A stretch of 64,000 nt of DNA from Sphingobacteriales bacterium (GCA_016219985.1 JACRJO010000018.1:186001-250000); one strand, 5' to 3'; counted from the first letter of the stretch, positions 25,087 to 34,569 are shown. Translations and numbers: made by a program. Notes: generated by a model from the sequence alone, not told the origin.

Positions 25087-27245
25087 ATGAAGAGGATTAT
25101 TTTATCCGGTTGCCTGGTATTGGCAGCTATTTACAGTCCTGCACAGCAAAAGAAGCAGCAAAAGACAGTTTTTACACCTTGTCACCAGTAGAAGTGAGGG
25201 CAATCAGGGCCGGCGAAAATGCCCCCTTTACCAAAACCAACCTGTCCAAAAAAGAAATCAGCGGTTCCAGCCTGGGGCAGGATATCCCTTTCCTGCTGAA
25301 CCAGGTTCCGTCGGTGGTGGTAAACTCCGATGCAGGAAATGCGATCGGGTACACCGGTATCCGGATCCGCGGTACAGATGCCACCCGCATCAATATGACC
25401 CTGAACGGGATTCCCTACAATGATGCGGAAAGCCAGGGCCTGTTCTTTGTAAACCTGCCGGACTTCAGTTCCTCCGCGGGAAGCGTACAGGTACAGCGGG
25501 GCGTGGGCACTTCTTCCAACGGGGCCGGCGCATTCGGGGCCAGTATGAATTTCAGTACCAATGAAGTCAACAAAGAAGCTTATGTGGAACTGAACAACAG
25601 TGCCGGCTCTTTCCATTCCTGGAAGAATACCCTGAAATACGGCAGCGGGCTCGTAAACGGGTTTACCACCGATATCCGTCTCTCCCGCATCAGCAGTGAC
25701 GGCTTTATTGACCGGGCAAAATCTGATCTCCGTTCCTTTTTTATATCCACCGCAAGGATCGGGAAGAACTACTCGTTACGCTTTAACGCTTTTTCCGGTA
25801 AAGAAAAAACCTACCAGGCCTGGTATGGTATTTCGGAGTCCGATTTGCAGGCGGGGAACAGGACCGTCAACTATGCCGGCACCGAAAAGCCGGGTGCCCC
25901 CTACTCTAATGAAACAGATAATTACACCCAGACCCATTACCAGTTGTTCTTCAGCCTGCAGCCGGGGAAAAAAACCAGTTTCCATGCAGCCGGATTTCTT
26001 ACAAGGGGCAAGGGCTATTATGAACAATACAAAGCGGATGAAGACTATGCCCGGTACAACCTTGCCTACCCGGTTAATGACCATGACACCACTTACAGCT
26101 CTGACTTTATCCGCCAGCTCTGGCTTGATAACTATTTTTACGGAACGGTTTTTTCCGGGCAATACAAATCGGATAAGACACAGGCAACCCTGGGAGGCGG
26201 CCTTACCCGGTACGACGGGAAACATTATGGCAAACTGATCTGGGCTTCCAACGGGCTTACCGGGCTTGACAGCTGGTATCACCTGACCGCCTGCAAAACG
26301 GATTTTAATATTTACGGGAAACAGCAAACCGAATTATCCCCGGGATTCTTTGTTTTCTATGACCTGCAATACCGTTATGTAAAGTATACGATCAATGGCT
26401 TCCGTGATAACCCGGGGTTAAGGATACCTGGCAGCTGGCATTTCTTCAACCCGAAAGCCGGTATTACATATAAAAGGAATAACTGGAAAACCTATTTTTC
26501 TTATGGGGCTGCCCATAAAGAACCCAACCGGGATGATTTTGAAGCCGGCCGTGAACAGCAACCCAAACCGGAACGGTTACATGATATTGAAGCAGGTGTG
26601 GAACAAAGCAACAAACGGTACAGTTGGGGCGCCACCGTATACTATATGCTGTATAAAGACCAGTTAGTGCTCACCGGAAAGATCAATGATGTGGGTGCTT
26701 ATACACGTACCAATATACCTAACAGTTACCGGGCGGGTATTGAACTGCAGGGCGCTGTCCGGGCCGGTAGCTGGTTGAACGCGTCAGTTAATCTTACATT
26801 CAGCCGGAACCGGGTTAAAGACGTGGAAGAGTATATTGATGACTATGATAATGGCGGGCAGAAGACAAACCACTATCCGTCCGCGGATATTGCCCTGTCC
26901 CCTGCTATTACCGGAAGCAGTACACTTAACTTCGGCCCTTTCAGCAATACGGTCATCAGCCTGATCAGCAAATATGTCAGCCGGCAATACCTCGACAATA
27001 CCAGCAACGAAACCCGTTCCCTGGATCCTTTTTTTGTACAGGACCTGCGGATCACCCATACGATTAAAAATAAATGGCTGAAAGAAATGAATATAATCGG
27101 GCAGCTGAACAATGCATTCAATACAACGTACGAACCCAATGGCTATACCTTCAGCTATATTTATGGCGGGCAGCAGACCACCGAGAATTACTATTTCCCG
27201 ATGGCGGGGATCAATTTTATGATCGGGGTGAATATCCGGTTATAG
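25087..27245 (+). CDS. TonB-dependent receptor, probable thiamine-related uptake; N-terminal frameshift
   Basis: Outer membrane active transporter. The ATG at 25087 encodes a clear signal peptide (MKRIILSGCLVLAAIYSPAQ) but this frame stops at 25189-25191. The mature receptor continues in another frame from about 25145: plug domain (LSPVEVRAIRAGENAPFTKTN, TGIRIRGTDATRINMTLNGIP, QVQRGVGTSSNGAGAFGASM) and a 22-strand-type barrel to a C-terminus ending in ...GVNIRL. One extra A in either A4 run (25148-25151 or 25160-25163) would join the two frames. Thus it is a one-base deletion, in the genome or in the assembly. TPP-riboswitch-controlled TonB receptors in Bacteroidota are known as predicted thiamine transporters, so that is the likely substrate. 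No pnuT neighbour is present. Confidence 0.88.
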
Positions 27246-27255
27246 GAAATAAAAA

Positions 27256-27380
27256 AAGTCAGCTGCCGGCAATATGCTATCAACCGGCCTATCAGCGAAT
27301 CAGCGGTTGCTGGAAAATTCTTCCACAGCCGCTGATCCTGTCAACCTATCAACCCGTCAACTTATCAACCTGTCTCCCCA
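27256..27380. repeat. Hairpins and word-like repeats between convergent TonB receptor and rhodanese genes
   Basis: GCCGG/CCGGC (27256-27278), then ATCAGCGG (27299-27306) pairing with CCGCTGAT (27329-27336) with an inner GGAA/TTCC, then words TCAACCTATCAACCCGTCAA (27339-27375). The last share GTCAACTTATCAAC with the spacer at 3351-3439. May act as a two-way terminator; no T-run. Confidence 0.5.
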
Positions 27381-27695
27381 TCACTTCCCGCTCCCAAACT
27401 TTTCCTGCCAGGCCAGAACGCCTCCCAGTACATTAACGGTCCTGGTAAAACCCATCGTCTCCAGGAATAAGCAGGCGGTCACGCTTCGTTTGCCGCTGCG
27501 GCAATGGATGATCACTTCCTCATCTTTCAGTCCGTCCAGTTCATCGGTTTGCATGGTCTGGATCATGCCGAGAGGAATCAGTTTGGCGCCGATATTGAAC
27601 TCCGCATATTCAGCCGGTTCACGGCAATCGATCAGGTTCAGTTTTTCGCCCGCATCCATCCGGGCCTTTAATTCTTCAACAGTAATATTCTCCAT
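27381..27695 (-). CDS. Rhodanese-like domain protein
   Basis: Single-domain rhodanese of 104 residues; start at ATG 27695 (MENITVEELKARMDAGEKLN), since the longer frame would overlap the PASTA gene. The active-site loop is HCRSGKRS with the catalytic Cys at about 69; the CH2A-like motif LIDCREPAEYAEFNI is at about 21-35. Moves a sulfane sulfur atom, acceptor unknown; cytoplasmic. Third gene of a probable ddl-PASTA-rhodanese transcript, 13 nt after the PASTA stop. Confidence 0.9.
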   Translation of the reverse strand: MENITVEELKARMDAGEKLNLIDCREPAEYAEFNIGAKLIPLGMIQTMQTDELDGLKDEEVIIHCRSGKRSVTACLFLETMGFTRTVNVLGGVLAWQEKFGSGK

Positions 27696-27708
27696 AACAA
27701 TAAAATTA

Positions 27709-28512
27709 TTAATCAGTGGTTTTTGCGGTGGTATCGGCAACTGGTTTATCGGACTGCAGCCATACATCAATCGTCTGGCCGGAGCGGATCCTCAATAATC
27801 TTTTTTCCTCGTCAAACTTCTGCGGCACCTGCCTGTAGATAAAAGCGTTGCAGGTATCCTTAACATCACTCATGGTAATCACCGAACCGATGATCAGTCC
27901 CATGGATCCGAGGGCCTCTTTGGCCTGGCAGTAGGTCATACCCGTGATCGTGGGCACCGGGAATTCCTGGTTACCGATCCCGTCTCCCAATACCAGGGAA
28001 ATCACACTTCCCTTGCGGATCTTGGTTCCCGGGTTGATCACGGCGCCATTGTACCATTGCTCCAGCACCGCATTGCGGGCAAAATCAGGTTTGAAAGTGG
28101 TATCCCCCACCCGCAGGTCCAGGCTTTTCAGCACCATTTCGGCATTCCGGAAACTGTAGCCCGACAGGTTGGGCATTTCCACCTCAGGAGGCACCGCCCT
28201 GCAGATCACGAGAAAAACGATCCGGTTGGATTTCACCACTTCATCGGCTTCAGGGATCTGCTTGATCACGCTCAGTGCCCGGACCGTATCCACATAAATG
28301 GAATCCTGGATCTCCACCTCAAATCCCGCTTTCTTCAAAATGCTTTTGGCTTCCTCGTACGATTTGCCCGTAACAGCGGGAACCGTGGCTGATTTGCCAT
28401 GCCCTGTTATCCAGTTAAGGGATAACAGGAATAAGGCAAAAAGGGCAACCGCCAGCAAAACACCAACGATCAGGTTAACCCAGAGAGGACGACTTGTAAT
28501 TGCTTTAAACAT
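27709..28512 (-). CDS. PASTA-domain membrane protein
   Basis: 267 residues from ATG 28512 (MFKAITSRPLWVNLIVGVLL); an earlier ATG at 28548 would overlap ddl by 8 nt. One N-terminal membrane helix (about 10-32) anchors a periplasmic part with three PASTA domains: about 42-108 (VPAVTGKSYEEAKSILKKAG), 112-185 (MPNLSGYSFRNAEMVLKSLD) and 190-255 (VPTITGMTYCQAKEALGSMG). PASTA domains bind peptidoglycan or related ligands. There is no kinase or transpeptidase domain, so it is a stand-alone PASTA protein. Being next to ddl supports a peptidoglycan role. Confidence 0.88.
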   Translation of the reverse strand: MFKAITSRPLWVNLIVGVLLAVALFALFLLSLNWITGHGKSATVPAVTGKSYEEAKSILKKAGFEVEIQDSIYVDTVRALSVIKQIPEADEVVKSNRIVFLVICRAVPPEVEMPNLSGYSFRNAEMVLKSLDLRVGDTTFKPDFARNAVLEQWYNGAVINPGTKIRKGSVISLVLGDGIGNQEFPVPTITGMTYCQAKEALGSMGLIIGSVITMSDVKDTCNAFIYRQVPQKFDEEKRLLRIRSGQTIDVWLQSDKPVADTTAKTTD

Positions 28513-28540
28513 CAGCGGATTTTTAACGATTGGATTGATT

Positions 28541-29536
28541 TCAGGCACCGAGGCATTCCAGCAGCAGTTTGCTGTAAAACTCTTTCAGGCTCCAGCCCAT
28601 GGTCCGTACCTGTTGCGGAATGATGCTGGCCTCGCTCTGCCCGGGTATGGTATTTACTTCCAGCATATAGGGCCGGCCCTCCGCTTCATGGTAAATAAAG
28701 TCAATCCGCACCACGCCCCGGCAATTAAAAACCGCATATACTTTTCGCGCCATCTCCCGTATTTTATCAGCCACCGCTTCATCCACTTCCGCCGGTGTGG
28801 TCTCGGTGGACTTTCCCTGGTATTTGGCCTCAAAATCAAAAAAGGCCTTATCGGCATGAGCCCTCACTTCCGTGAGCGGCAGTACAATAATATTTCCCTT
28901 TGAGCGGAATACCCCTACCGTGAATTCCCGTCCCTGCACCATCTCTTCCACCAGCACCTGGCTATCTTCCCTGAATGCCTTTTCAATCGCTTTATCCAGT
29001 TCTTCCGGCGAAGGTTCATTTACTTTTGACATCCCGATACTGGACCCCCCGTTATTGGGCTTGACAAAAACCGGGAAACGCAGCGTACTGATGACTTCCG
29101 CTGCACTGCCAAACAAGTCTTTAATCAGCAGCAGCGATTTCGCCACGGGAATACCTGATGCAGCGGCTACAGCCGTGCCGTAGCGCTTGTTAAACGTGAT
29201 GGCCGAGGAAGCCGCATCACAACCGGTATAGGGGATCTTTAAGGTATCAAAATAGCCCTGGAGTTTGCCGTCTTCCCCGGGGGTGCCGTGCATCCCGATA
29301 AAGACCGCGTCAAAATTTATTTTTTCATTATCTAACTGGAGGGAAAAATCGTTCTTGTCTATTTCCACCCGGCGGCCATCCACCATTTCATAAAACCAAC
29401 CCTGGGGAATCACGTCAATTTTAAAAACATTAAAAAGAGCGCGGTCCAGGTTATTATCAATCGTAACGGCCGAACGGTACGAGATGACCGCTTCCCCGGA
29501 AAAACCGCCCGTAACCAAAGCAATATTTTTTTTCAT
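28541..29536 (-). CDS. ddl: D-alanine-D-alanine ligase
   Basis: ATP-dependent ligase making the D-Ala-D-Ala ending of the peptidoglycan stem peptide. 331 residues. ATP-grasp fold: HGTPGEDGKLQGYFDTLKIPYTG (about 80-102), KPNNGGSSIGMSKV (about 168-181), VEEMVQGREFTVGVF, and the metal-binding end RIDFIYHEAEGRPYMLEVNTIPGQSEASIIPQQ (about 275-307) with the conserved Glu and Asn. Head of the ddl-PASTA-rhodanese cluster. Confidence 0.96.
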   Translation of the reverse strand: MKKNIALVTGGFSGEAVISYRSAVTIDNNLDRALFNVFKIDVIPQGWFYEMVDGRRVEIDKNDFSLQLDNEKINFDAVFIGMHGTPGEDGKLQGYFDTLKIPYTGCDAASSAITFNKRYGTAVAAASGIPVAKSLLLIKDLFGSAAEVISTLRFPVFVKPNNGGSSIGMSKVNEPSPEELDKAIEKAFREDSQVLVEEMVQGREFTVGVFRSKGNIIVLPLTEVRAHADKAFFDFEAKYQGKSTETTPAEVDEAVADKIREMARKVYAVFNCRGVVRIDFIYHEAEGRPYMLEVNTIPGQSEASIIPQQVRTMGWSLKEFYSKLLLECLGA

Positions 29537-29689
29537 TTCAGAATGTGGTTTTGCCCGGCTTCAACGGGACCGGTTATGCAAATATTGCGGAAAAAAACAA
29601 GATGTACAATGGGAAAAGCAGTAATCCCCCCGCATTAACAAAATTTATGGCCCCGGGCATGGAGCACCGGCAGACTTGCTGAAAATAGT

Positions 29690-29718
29690 AGAGGTGAAGG
29701 TTGTTGCCCTTCACCTCT
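29690..29718. repeat. Orphan 11-bp perfect hairpin in the ddl-ferredoxin spacer
   Basis: AGAGGTGAAGG (29690-29700) pairs with CCTTCACCTCT (29708-29718), 7-nt loop. No T-run on either side close by. The 316-nt spacer 29537-29852 otherwise shows no gene. Confidence 0.6.
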
Positions 29719-29792
29719 GTACAACGGGACATATCACCCGTCACTGATTGAACAGCTGTCGCTGTTGTATAGTACATCTGTAAGATACAAAA

Positions 29793-29818
29793 AAAACGGC
29801 ATATCCGCCATGCGGATA
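29793..29818 (-). terminator. Intrinsic terminator of the ferredoxin gene
   Basis: Minus strand TATCCGC pairs with GCGGATA (29818-29812 with 29808-29802), 3-nt loop, then ...GCCG and eight T. About 35 nt after the ferredoxin stop. Confidence 0.75.
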
Positions 29819-29852
29819 ACTTATTTTTTGCACAGGAAAAGCACAGGGGGGC

Positions 29853-30200
29853 TTACGCGTGCAGCTTTTCTTTTTTTGCCAGCAGCTGATCCACTGTTTC
29901 CTGGTACATTTCATCGGGTACACAGCAGTCAACCGGGCATACGGCAGCACACTGGGGTTCTTCGTGGAAGCCCTGACATTCAGTACACTTGTTGGGTGTG
30001 ATATAATAGGTGTCCGTTGCAACCGGTGCGTTTTTCTGGTCGGCTTCCACCGTGGTTCCATCCAGCAGGGTGTAAGTTCCTTTTACGGTAGTGCCATCAG
30101 CAATGGCCCACTCCACACCCCCTTCATAGATTGCATTGTTCGGACATTCGGGCTCGCAAGCGCCGCAGTTGATACATTCTTCGGTAATCTTAATAGCCAT
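29853..30200 (-). CDS. 4Fe-4S dicluster ferredoxin
   Basis: 115 residues from ATG 30200 ([20 protein letters not shown]). Electron carrier with two [4Fe-4S] clusters. Cluster I ligands: C9, C12, C15, C19 in [17 protein letters not shown]. The second set is [22 protein letters not shown], where the spacing between the second and third Cys is widened to eight residues, as in Alvin-type (Allochromatium) ferredoxins. A loop of about 45 residues ([17 protein letters not shown]) separates the clusters, longer than usual. Divergent from the LuxC-type reductase, for which it may be the electron donor (inference). Confidence 0.92.
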   Translation of the reverse strand: MAIKITEECINCGACEPECPNNAIYEGGVEWAIADGTTVKGTYTLLDGTTVEADQKNAPVATDTYYITPNKCTECQGFHEEPQCAAVCPVDCCVPDEMYQETVDQLLAKKEKLHA

Positions 30201-30226
30201 AATAAACTTATTAACGGGTTCAGGGT

Positions 30227-30247
30227 TATTTTTGCCGTACAAAATTA
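30227..30247. promoter_or_regulatory. Back-to-back -7 boxes of the ferredoxin and LuxC-type genes
   Basis: Plus strand TATTTTTG at 30227-30234 (for the reductase, 23 nt before ATG) and minus strand TAATTTTG at 30247-30240 (for ferredoxin, leader about 35 nt). The two boxes are 5 nt apart, so both transcription units would compete for or share one polymerase site. Confidence 0.65.
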
Positions 30248-30257
30248 GTAGAGAGGA

Positions 30258-31256
30258 ATGAATTTACCGCATCGAATTTATTTATTATCAAGGCTTGGCG
30301 AATATATCCTGTCCGGGGAGGCCGGGTGGCAGGAGGCTGTGGAAAAAGCGGGTTATGAAAATGGCTGGTTCATCCCGGAATTCGTGGAAAAAGCGGCTAA
30401 AAATATAGCCTTGTCCTTTTTGCAAAAAGACCGGTTAGAAGCATGGACCAGGGGCCAGGAGATAGCTGCAGAAAACCCGCAGCCGGGGATCGTAGGTATC
30501 GTCATGGCGGGGAATATCCCCCTGGTTGGATTTCACGACTGGCTTTCAGTATTTATCAGCGGGCACAAGGCCCGGGTAAAGCCTTCTTCGCGTGACCAGG
30601 TCCTGATCAGACACCTGCTGGAAAAAATGGCAGAATGGGATATACAGGCCGGGGAACAAACCGAATTCGCGGAAATGCTCCGGGGATGTGATGCCTATAT
30701 CGCCACCGGCAGCAATAACTCCTCCCGCTATTTTGAATATTATTTCGGGAAATACCCCCATATCATCCGGAAGAACCGGACCTCGGTAGCCATCCTCAGC
30801 GGCAATGAAACCCGGCAGGAACTGGAAGGGCTGGCCGATGATGTATATCTCTATTTCGGACTGGGCTGCCGCAATGTGACCAAGATCTATGTCCCGGGGG
30901 GCTATGATTTCGTCCCCCTGCTGGAAGCTTTCGGAAAATACAACTACCTCGCCGAACACCACAAGTACAAAAATAATTACGATTATAACCTGGCCCTGCA
31001 CCTGCTGAACAAGCAGTTCTATATGACGAATGGGTCCCTCCTGCTGGTGGAGAATCCCGCCCTCTTCTCCCCGATCAGCCAGCTGAATTATGAATACTAC
31101 CGTGATGCGGACAAACTGACCGCCGGTCTTCAATCCAATCAAGAATTGCAGTCCATTACCGGAAAGGGATTCCTGCCCTTTGGTCAAAGCCAGTACCCCG
31201 GGATCAGCGATTACGCGGATGGGATCAACACCCTCGCATTCCTGGATAGTCTTTGA
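30258..31256 (+). CDS. LuxC-family acyl-CoA reductase
   Basis: 332 residues. Aldehyde-dehydrogenase-fold enzyme; the family reduces acyl-CoA or acyl-protein to an aldehyde with NADPH. The N-terminal dinucleotide-binding part has [19 protein letters not shown] (about 75-93); the catalytic Cys is in [19 protein letters not shown] at about residue 205. It is shorter than classical LuxC (about 480), matching the Bacteroidota form. No luciferase genes are nearby, so it probably serves lipid or aldehyde metabolism rather than light. Confidence 0.85.
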   Translation: MNLPHRIYLLSRLGEYILSGEAGWQEAVEKAGYENGWFIPEFVEKAAKNIALSFLQKDRLEAWTRGQEIAAENPQPGIVGIVMAGNIPLVGFHDWLSVFISGHKARVKPSSRDQVLIRHLLEKMAEWDIQAGEQTEFAEMLRGCDAYIATGSNNSSRYFEYYFGKYPHIIRKNRTSVAILSGNETRQELEGLADDVYLYFGLGCRNVTKIYVPGGYDFVPLLEAFGKYNYLAEHHKYKNNYDYNLALHLLNKQFYMTNGSLLLVENPALFSPISQLNYEYYRDADKLTAGLQSNQELQSITGKGFLPFGQSQYPGISDYADGINTLAFLDSL

Positions 31257-31434
31257 GGGCCGGCTGACCGGATATTACCCGCTATGACCCGTTATCCGTG
31301 AGAAGTACGAAGACCTTAGTAAAGATTTGTTAAACTGACCCTGCGGCAAACAAAAAATCACTGACAGTTTGTTATTTTGTGCAGCTAAGGCACAGGTTTT
31401 GTAAAACACAAGAAAATTGAAAACAATCAACGTT

Positions 31435-32937
31435 ATGAAACTCAAACAGCTTCTTTTGATCGTTGCAGTAAGCGCCGTTTCTGCGGTTAGCAGTGTTTGG
31501 ATTTACAGTAAAGTGGTTTCCCGGCAACAGGTGGCCGCCTTCAACCAGTCGGCCGATGGAAAAGTACCGGTCAACTATGCCGGGTTCCTGGACAATGCCG
31601 CCACTCCCGTGGGAGAAGCCACGGATTTTACCAAGGCCGCCAATGCCGCTGTGCCGGCCGTGGTGCATATCAAGACCAAGATACCGGCCAGGAAGGTATC
31701 GAACCAGTTACCCCGCAATAAGAGCAATGGTTTTGATGATTTCTTTGACCAGTTCTTCAATTTTGGTCCCCAGGTCCAACCGGAACAAAGAGCTTCCGGC
31801 AGCGGGGTGATCATCAGCGATGACGGGTATATCGTCACCAATAACCACGTTATCTCCGACGGGGGCCAGGGAGTGGCTGACGAGATCACAGTTACCCTGA
31901 GCAACAAAAAAACCTACAAAGCAAAAGTGATCGGGAAGGATGCCAGCAGTGATATTGCGGTTTTAAAAATTGATGGAACTGGTTTTCCCTTCCTGCTCTA
32001 TGGCAACTCAGATAATGTAAAACTGGGACAATGGGTCCTGGCGATCGGTTACCCGCTGACGCTGGAAACCACGGTAACAGCAGGGATCATCAGTGCCAAA
32101 GGCCGCTCCATTGGTATCAATGGCCGCCAGAGCGAAAATCCCATTGAATCCTTTATTCAGACCGATGCAGCCGTAAACCAGGGCAACAGCGGCGGGGCGC
32201 TGATCACAACCGAGGGACAACTCATCGGCATCAATTCAGCCATCTATGCGCCCACCGGTACCTATGCCGGTTATTCCTTTGCCATCCCGGTAAACCTGGT
32301 CAAAAAAATCGTAAACGACCTGATCAAATTCGGGGATGTGAAAAGACCTTACCTGGGGATTGCAGCGGACCAGACCAAGGTAAACTCGACAGATGGCGCG
32401 TATATCGGCACAGTGGCTCCTGACGGGGCGGCAGCCAATGCAGGCTTAAAGAAAGGTGATATCATTAAAAAAATAAATGAGGTAAACATCAGTTCCTGGA
32501 GTGAGTTACAGGGAACAGTGGCTTCCCTGAACACCGGGGATAAAGTGTCTATCACGTATAAAAGGGACGGAAAGGAATTTGTGACCAATGCCACCCTCAA
32601 AGCAGAACAGGGGACTTATGAAAACCTGGCTGCTTCCAACCTGGGTAATGTGCTGGGCGCCGACCTGGAAAACCTGGACAAAAAAATTGCCCAGAAAAAC
32701 GAGGTGGAAGGCGGGGTGCTGGTAAAGAAGATCAGGGCCGGCGGTCCCTTCAGCAAAACCAGGATGCAGGATGGATTTATCATCACCAGCGTGAATGGCG
32801 TGGATGTTAAAAATGTGGATGAACTGGGCAGGGCCATTGGCGGACTGCGCGGTGAAAGCCTGAACCTGGAAGGGTTTTACGACGGTTACGATGGTATGTA
32901 CCGCTACCCGGTAAACCTGCAACTGGAAGACGAATAA
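31435..32937 (+). CDS. htrA: HtrA/Deg-family periplasmic serine protease
   Basis: Envelope quality-control protease and chaperone. I prefer ATG 31435 (MKLKQLLLIVAVSAVSAVSS) over the TTG at 31417; 500 residues. An N-terminal hydrophobic segment acts as signal or anchor. The trypsin-like domain holds the triad His (NNHVIS, about 134), Asp (SSDIAVLKID, about 166) and Ser (NQGNSGGALIT, about 248). Two PDZ domains follow (about 295-385, YLGIAADQTKVN and GDIIKKINEVNI; about 405-490, GGVLVKKIRAGGPFSK). A strong terminator follows. Confidence 0.95.
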   Translation: MKLKQLLLIVAVSAVSAVSSVWIYSKVVSRQQVAAFNQSADGKVPVNYAGFLDNAATPVGEATDFTKAANAAVPAVVHIKTKIPARKVSNQLPRNKSNGFDDFFDQFFNFGPQVQPEQRASGSGVIISDDGYIVTNNHVISDGGQGVADEITVTLSNKKTYKAKVIGKDASSDIAVLKIDGTGFPFLLYGNSDNVKLGQWVLAIGYPLTLETTVTAGIISAKGRSIGINGRQSENPIESFIQTDAAVNQGNSGGALITTEGQLIGINSAIYAPTGTYAGYSFAIPVNLVKKIVNDLIKFGDVKRPYLGIAADQTKVNSTDGAYIGTVAPDGAAANAGLKKGDIIKKINEVNISSWSELQGTVASLNTGDKVSITYKRDGKEFVTNATLKAEQGTYENLAASNLGNVLGADLENLDKKIAQKNEVEGGVLVKKIRAGGPFSKTRMQDGFIITSVNGVDVKNVDELGRAIGGLRGESLNLEGFYDGYDGMYRYPVNLQLEDE

Positions 32938-32954
32938 TCAATCGTATCCGCTAT

Positions 32955-32987
32955 AAAAAAAGCCGTTTCATTTGAAGCGGCTTTTTT
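32955..32987 (+). terminator. Intrinsic terminator of htrA
   Basis: AAAAAAAGCCG (32955-32965) and CGGCTTTTTT (32978-32987), with inner TTC/GAA pairs, followed by T. 18 nt after the htrA stop. Confidence 0.88.
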
Positions 32988-33000
32988 GATTTCAACCCGT

Positions 33001-33060
33001 TTATACCGACGAGACATTAAAATTACATGGATCGGCCGGTGCTAATGTCTGTCGGTATAA
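33001..33060. repeat. Long near-perfect inverted repeat between htrA and the amylase gene
   Basis: TTATACCGACGAGACATTA (33001-33019) pairs with TAATGTCTGTCGGTATAA (33043-33060) with one bulged base; the flanks CCCG (32995-32998) and CGGG (33063-33066) extend it. Loop of 23 nt contains GATCGGCCGGT. Too long for an ordinary terminator and not followed by T. Confidence 0.75.
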
Positions 33061-33100
33061 TACCGGGAATAATCACTGCAAAACTAATGTCTGAAAGGTA

Positions 33101-34486
33101 TTATTTCTCATATACTGCAAATTCCCAGGGCTGCATTTCAAAACTTTTTTCGCTGGTAAAATCATTGGCTGCCTGGGAAAAAACATTTTTATACAGTCCC
33201 GTAACCCGGCTGTCTGCCAAATCAAAATGAAGATTCCCCTGGGCAGAGAGGTTCAAAACCACCAATACTTCCCGGTTCCCTTTTTTTCTCAGATAGGCGA
33301 ATACCTTGTCGGGGTCCGTTGTTTTGATCCGGAAGGTGGTTACACTGGTATCCCCCGCCCTCAGTGCAGGATGACGGGTTTTTAATTCCAGCAAGGAATG
33401 ATAGAAAGCAGTCAGTTGTTCTGCATTACTCCCGGGCCGTATCGTATCCTTGTCAAAAAAATCAATCCGCTTCGTATTCCCCAGTTCCTGGCCGGAATAC
33501 AAAAGCGGTATCCCGTTCCAGGTGGCACTGAAAACGGCCAGGGCCTTTGCCATATCCCCGTATTTCTCATACTCGGTACCATTCCAGCTGTTCTCGTCGT
33601 GGTTGCTGGTAAACCAGGCCCGTATCGTGGTATCTCCCAAATCATCATACCGTTTCAGCAGTTCGTATAATGAATCCAGCGGCAATTGTTTTTTATAGAA
33701 ATCCTCGGTACGGTGCATCCAGGACCAGGAATAGCTGGCATCAAAGGCTTCCCCGTACTCCGGTTTTTCCAGTTCATCATATTCTCCCAGCCAGAACAGG
33801 GGCTTGACCGCATCCACCTGCGGCCGGGCCTCTTTCCAGAAATCCAGTTCCACCCAGAAGGCAAGATCACAGCGAAAACCGTCGATATCACATTCTTTTA
33901 CCCAAAACTGCATAGCTTCGATCATGGCTTTACGCAGGGCCGGGTTGCTGAAATCCAGTTCGATAATATCATCCATTCCCGAGGCGATCTGGAAATCCTG
34001 CGTGGCAGAATCTTTCCGGTAATAATCGGGGTGTTCTTTTGTCCACACATGATCCCAACCAGTATGATTGGCCACCCAGTCGATGATCACTTTAAAACCC
34101 ATCAAATGGGCATGCTTTATGAGCGCTTTAAAATCATCCAGGCTGCCGAATTCGGGATTAATGGAGGTATAATCGGAGCAGGCATAATAACTGCCCAGTG
34201 ATCCTTTCTTGTTTTTTTGGGCAATGGGAGTAATGGGCATGAACCAGAGCGTTTCCACCCCCAGCGATTTTAAGCGGGGCAGTTCCTGCGCAAAAGCATT
34301 AAACGTTCCCTGGGGGGTGTATTGCCTGATATTCACTTCATAAATAGTGGTGCTGCGCACCCAGTCCAATGGCTTGTACCGGCCTGTCATGTGTTGTTCT
34401 TTTTTATTTTCAGATTCTTCGTTTTTATTCATCAGCTTACAGGAAAAAAATAAGGCTGATAAAAGGAGGGCAAACAGCAACCGCAT
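33101..34486 (-). CDS. GH13 alpha-amylase family lipoprotein
   Basis: 461 residues from ATG 34486 (MRLLFALLLSALFFSCKLMN), a probable lipoprotein signal with Cys at 16; longer upstream frames lack a signal peptide. The catalytic barrel has region I VIIDWVANHTGWDH, region II CDIDGFRCDLAFWVE with the nucleophile Asp, region III WLGEYDE with the acid/base Glu, and region IV WFTSNHDENSW. A C-terminal beta domain (about 375-461) follows. Hydrolyses or transfers alpha-glucosidic bonds, probably periplasmic. The nearby phosphorylase-like gene would fit alpha-glucan use. Confidence 0.92.
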   Translation of the reverse strand: MRLLFALLLSALFFSCKLMNKNEESENKKEQHMTGRYKPLDWVRSTTIYEVNIRQYTPQGTFNAFAQELPRLKSLGVETLWFMPITPIAQKNKKGSLGSYYACSDYTSINPEFGSLDDFKALIKHAHLMGFKVIIDWVANHTGWDHVWTKEHPDYYRKDSATQDFQIASGMDDIIELDFSNPALRKAMIEAMQFWVKECDIDGFRCDLAFWVELDFWKEARPQVDAVKPLFWLGEYDELEKPEYGEAFDASYSWSWMHRTEDFYKKQLPLDSLYELLKRYDDLGDTTIRAWFTSNHDENSWNGTEYEKYGDMAKALAVFSATWNGIPLLYSGQELGNTKRIDFFDKDTIRPGSNAEQLTAFYHSLLELKTRHPALRAGDTSVTTFRIKTTDPDKVFAYLRKKGNREVLVVLNLSAQGNLHFDLADSRVTGLYKNVFSQAANDFTSEKSFEMQPWEFAVYEK

Positions 34487-34561
34487 ACCTGTGATTTCCG
34501 GAAAGATAAGAAGAACATTTGATTGGCCCCGGCGGTCCCCGCAGAAGCCATACAGGATCAT

Positions 34562-34569
34562 TACCTTTA
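34562..34569 (+). promoter_or_regulatory. -7-like box TACCTTTA before ispH
   Basis: Seven of eight positions match TAnnTTTG; it ends 4 nt before the ATG at 34574, as for other leaderless genes in the window. Confidence 0.4.

Noticed and set aside
25140..25170. Programmed -1 frameshift as explanation of the split TonB receptor
   Set aside because: No slippery heptamer of the X-XXY-YYZ form in the right frame and no downstream stem; a plain one-base deletion explains it better.
30258..31256. Bioluminescence operon
   Set aside because: Only a LuxC-type reductase is present; luxA, luxB, luxD and luxE are absent.
31321..31380. Heat-shock-type promoter before htrA
   Set aside because: CTGACAGTTTG and TATTTTG are suggestive but do not match TAnnTTTG or a motif I can name with confidence.
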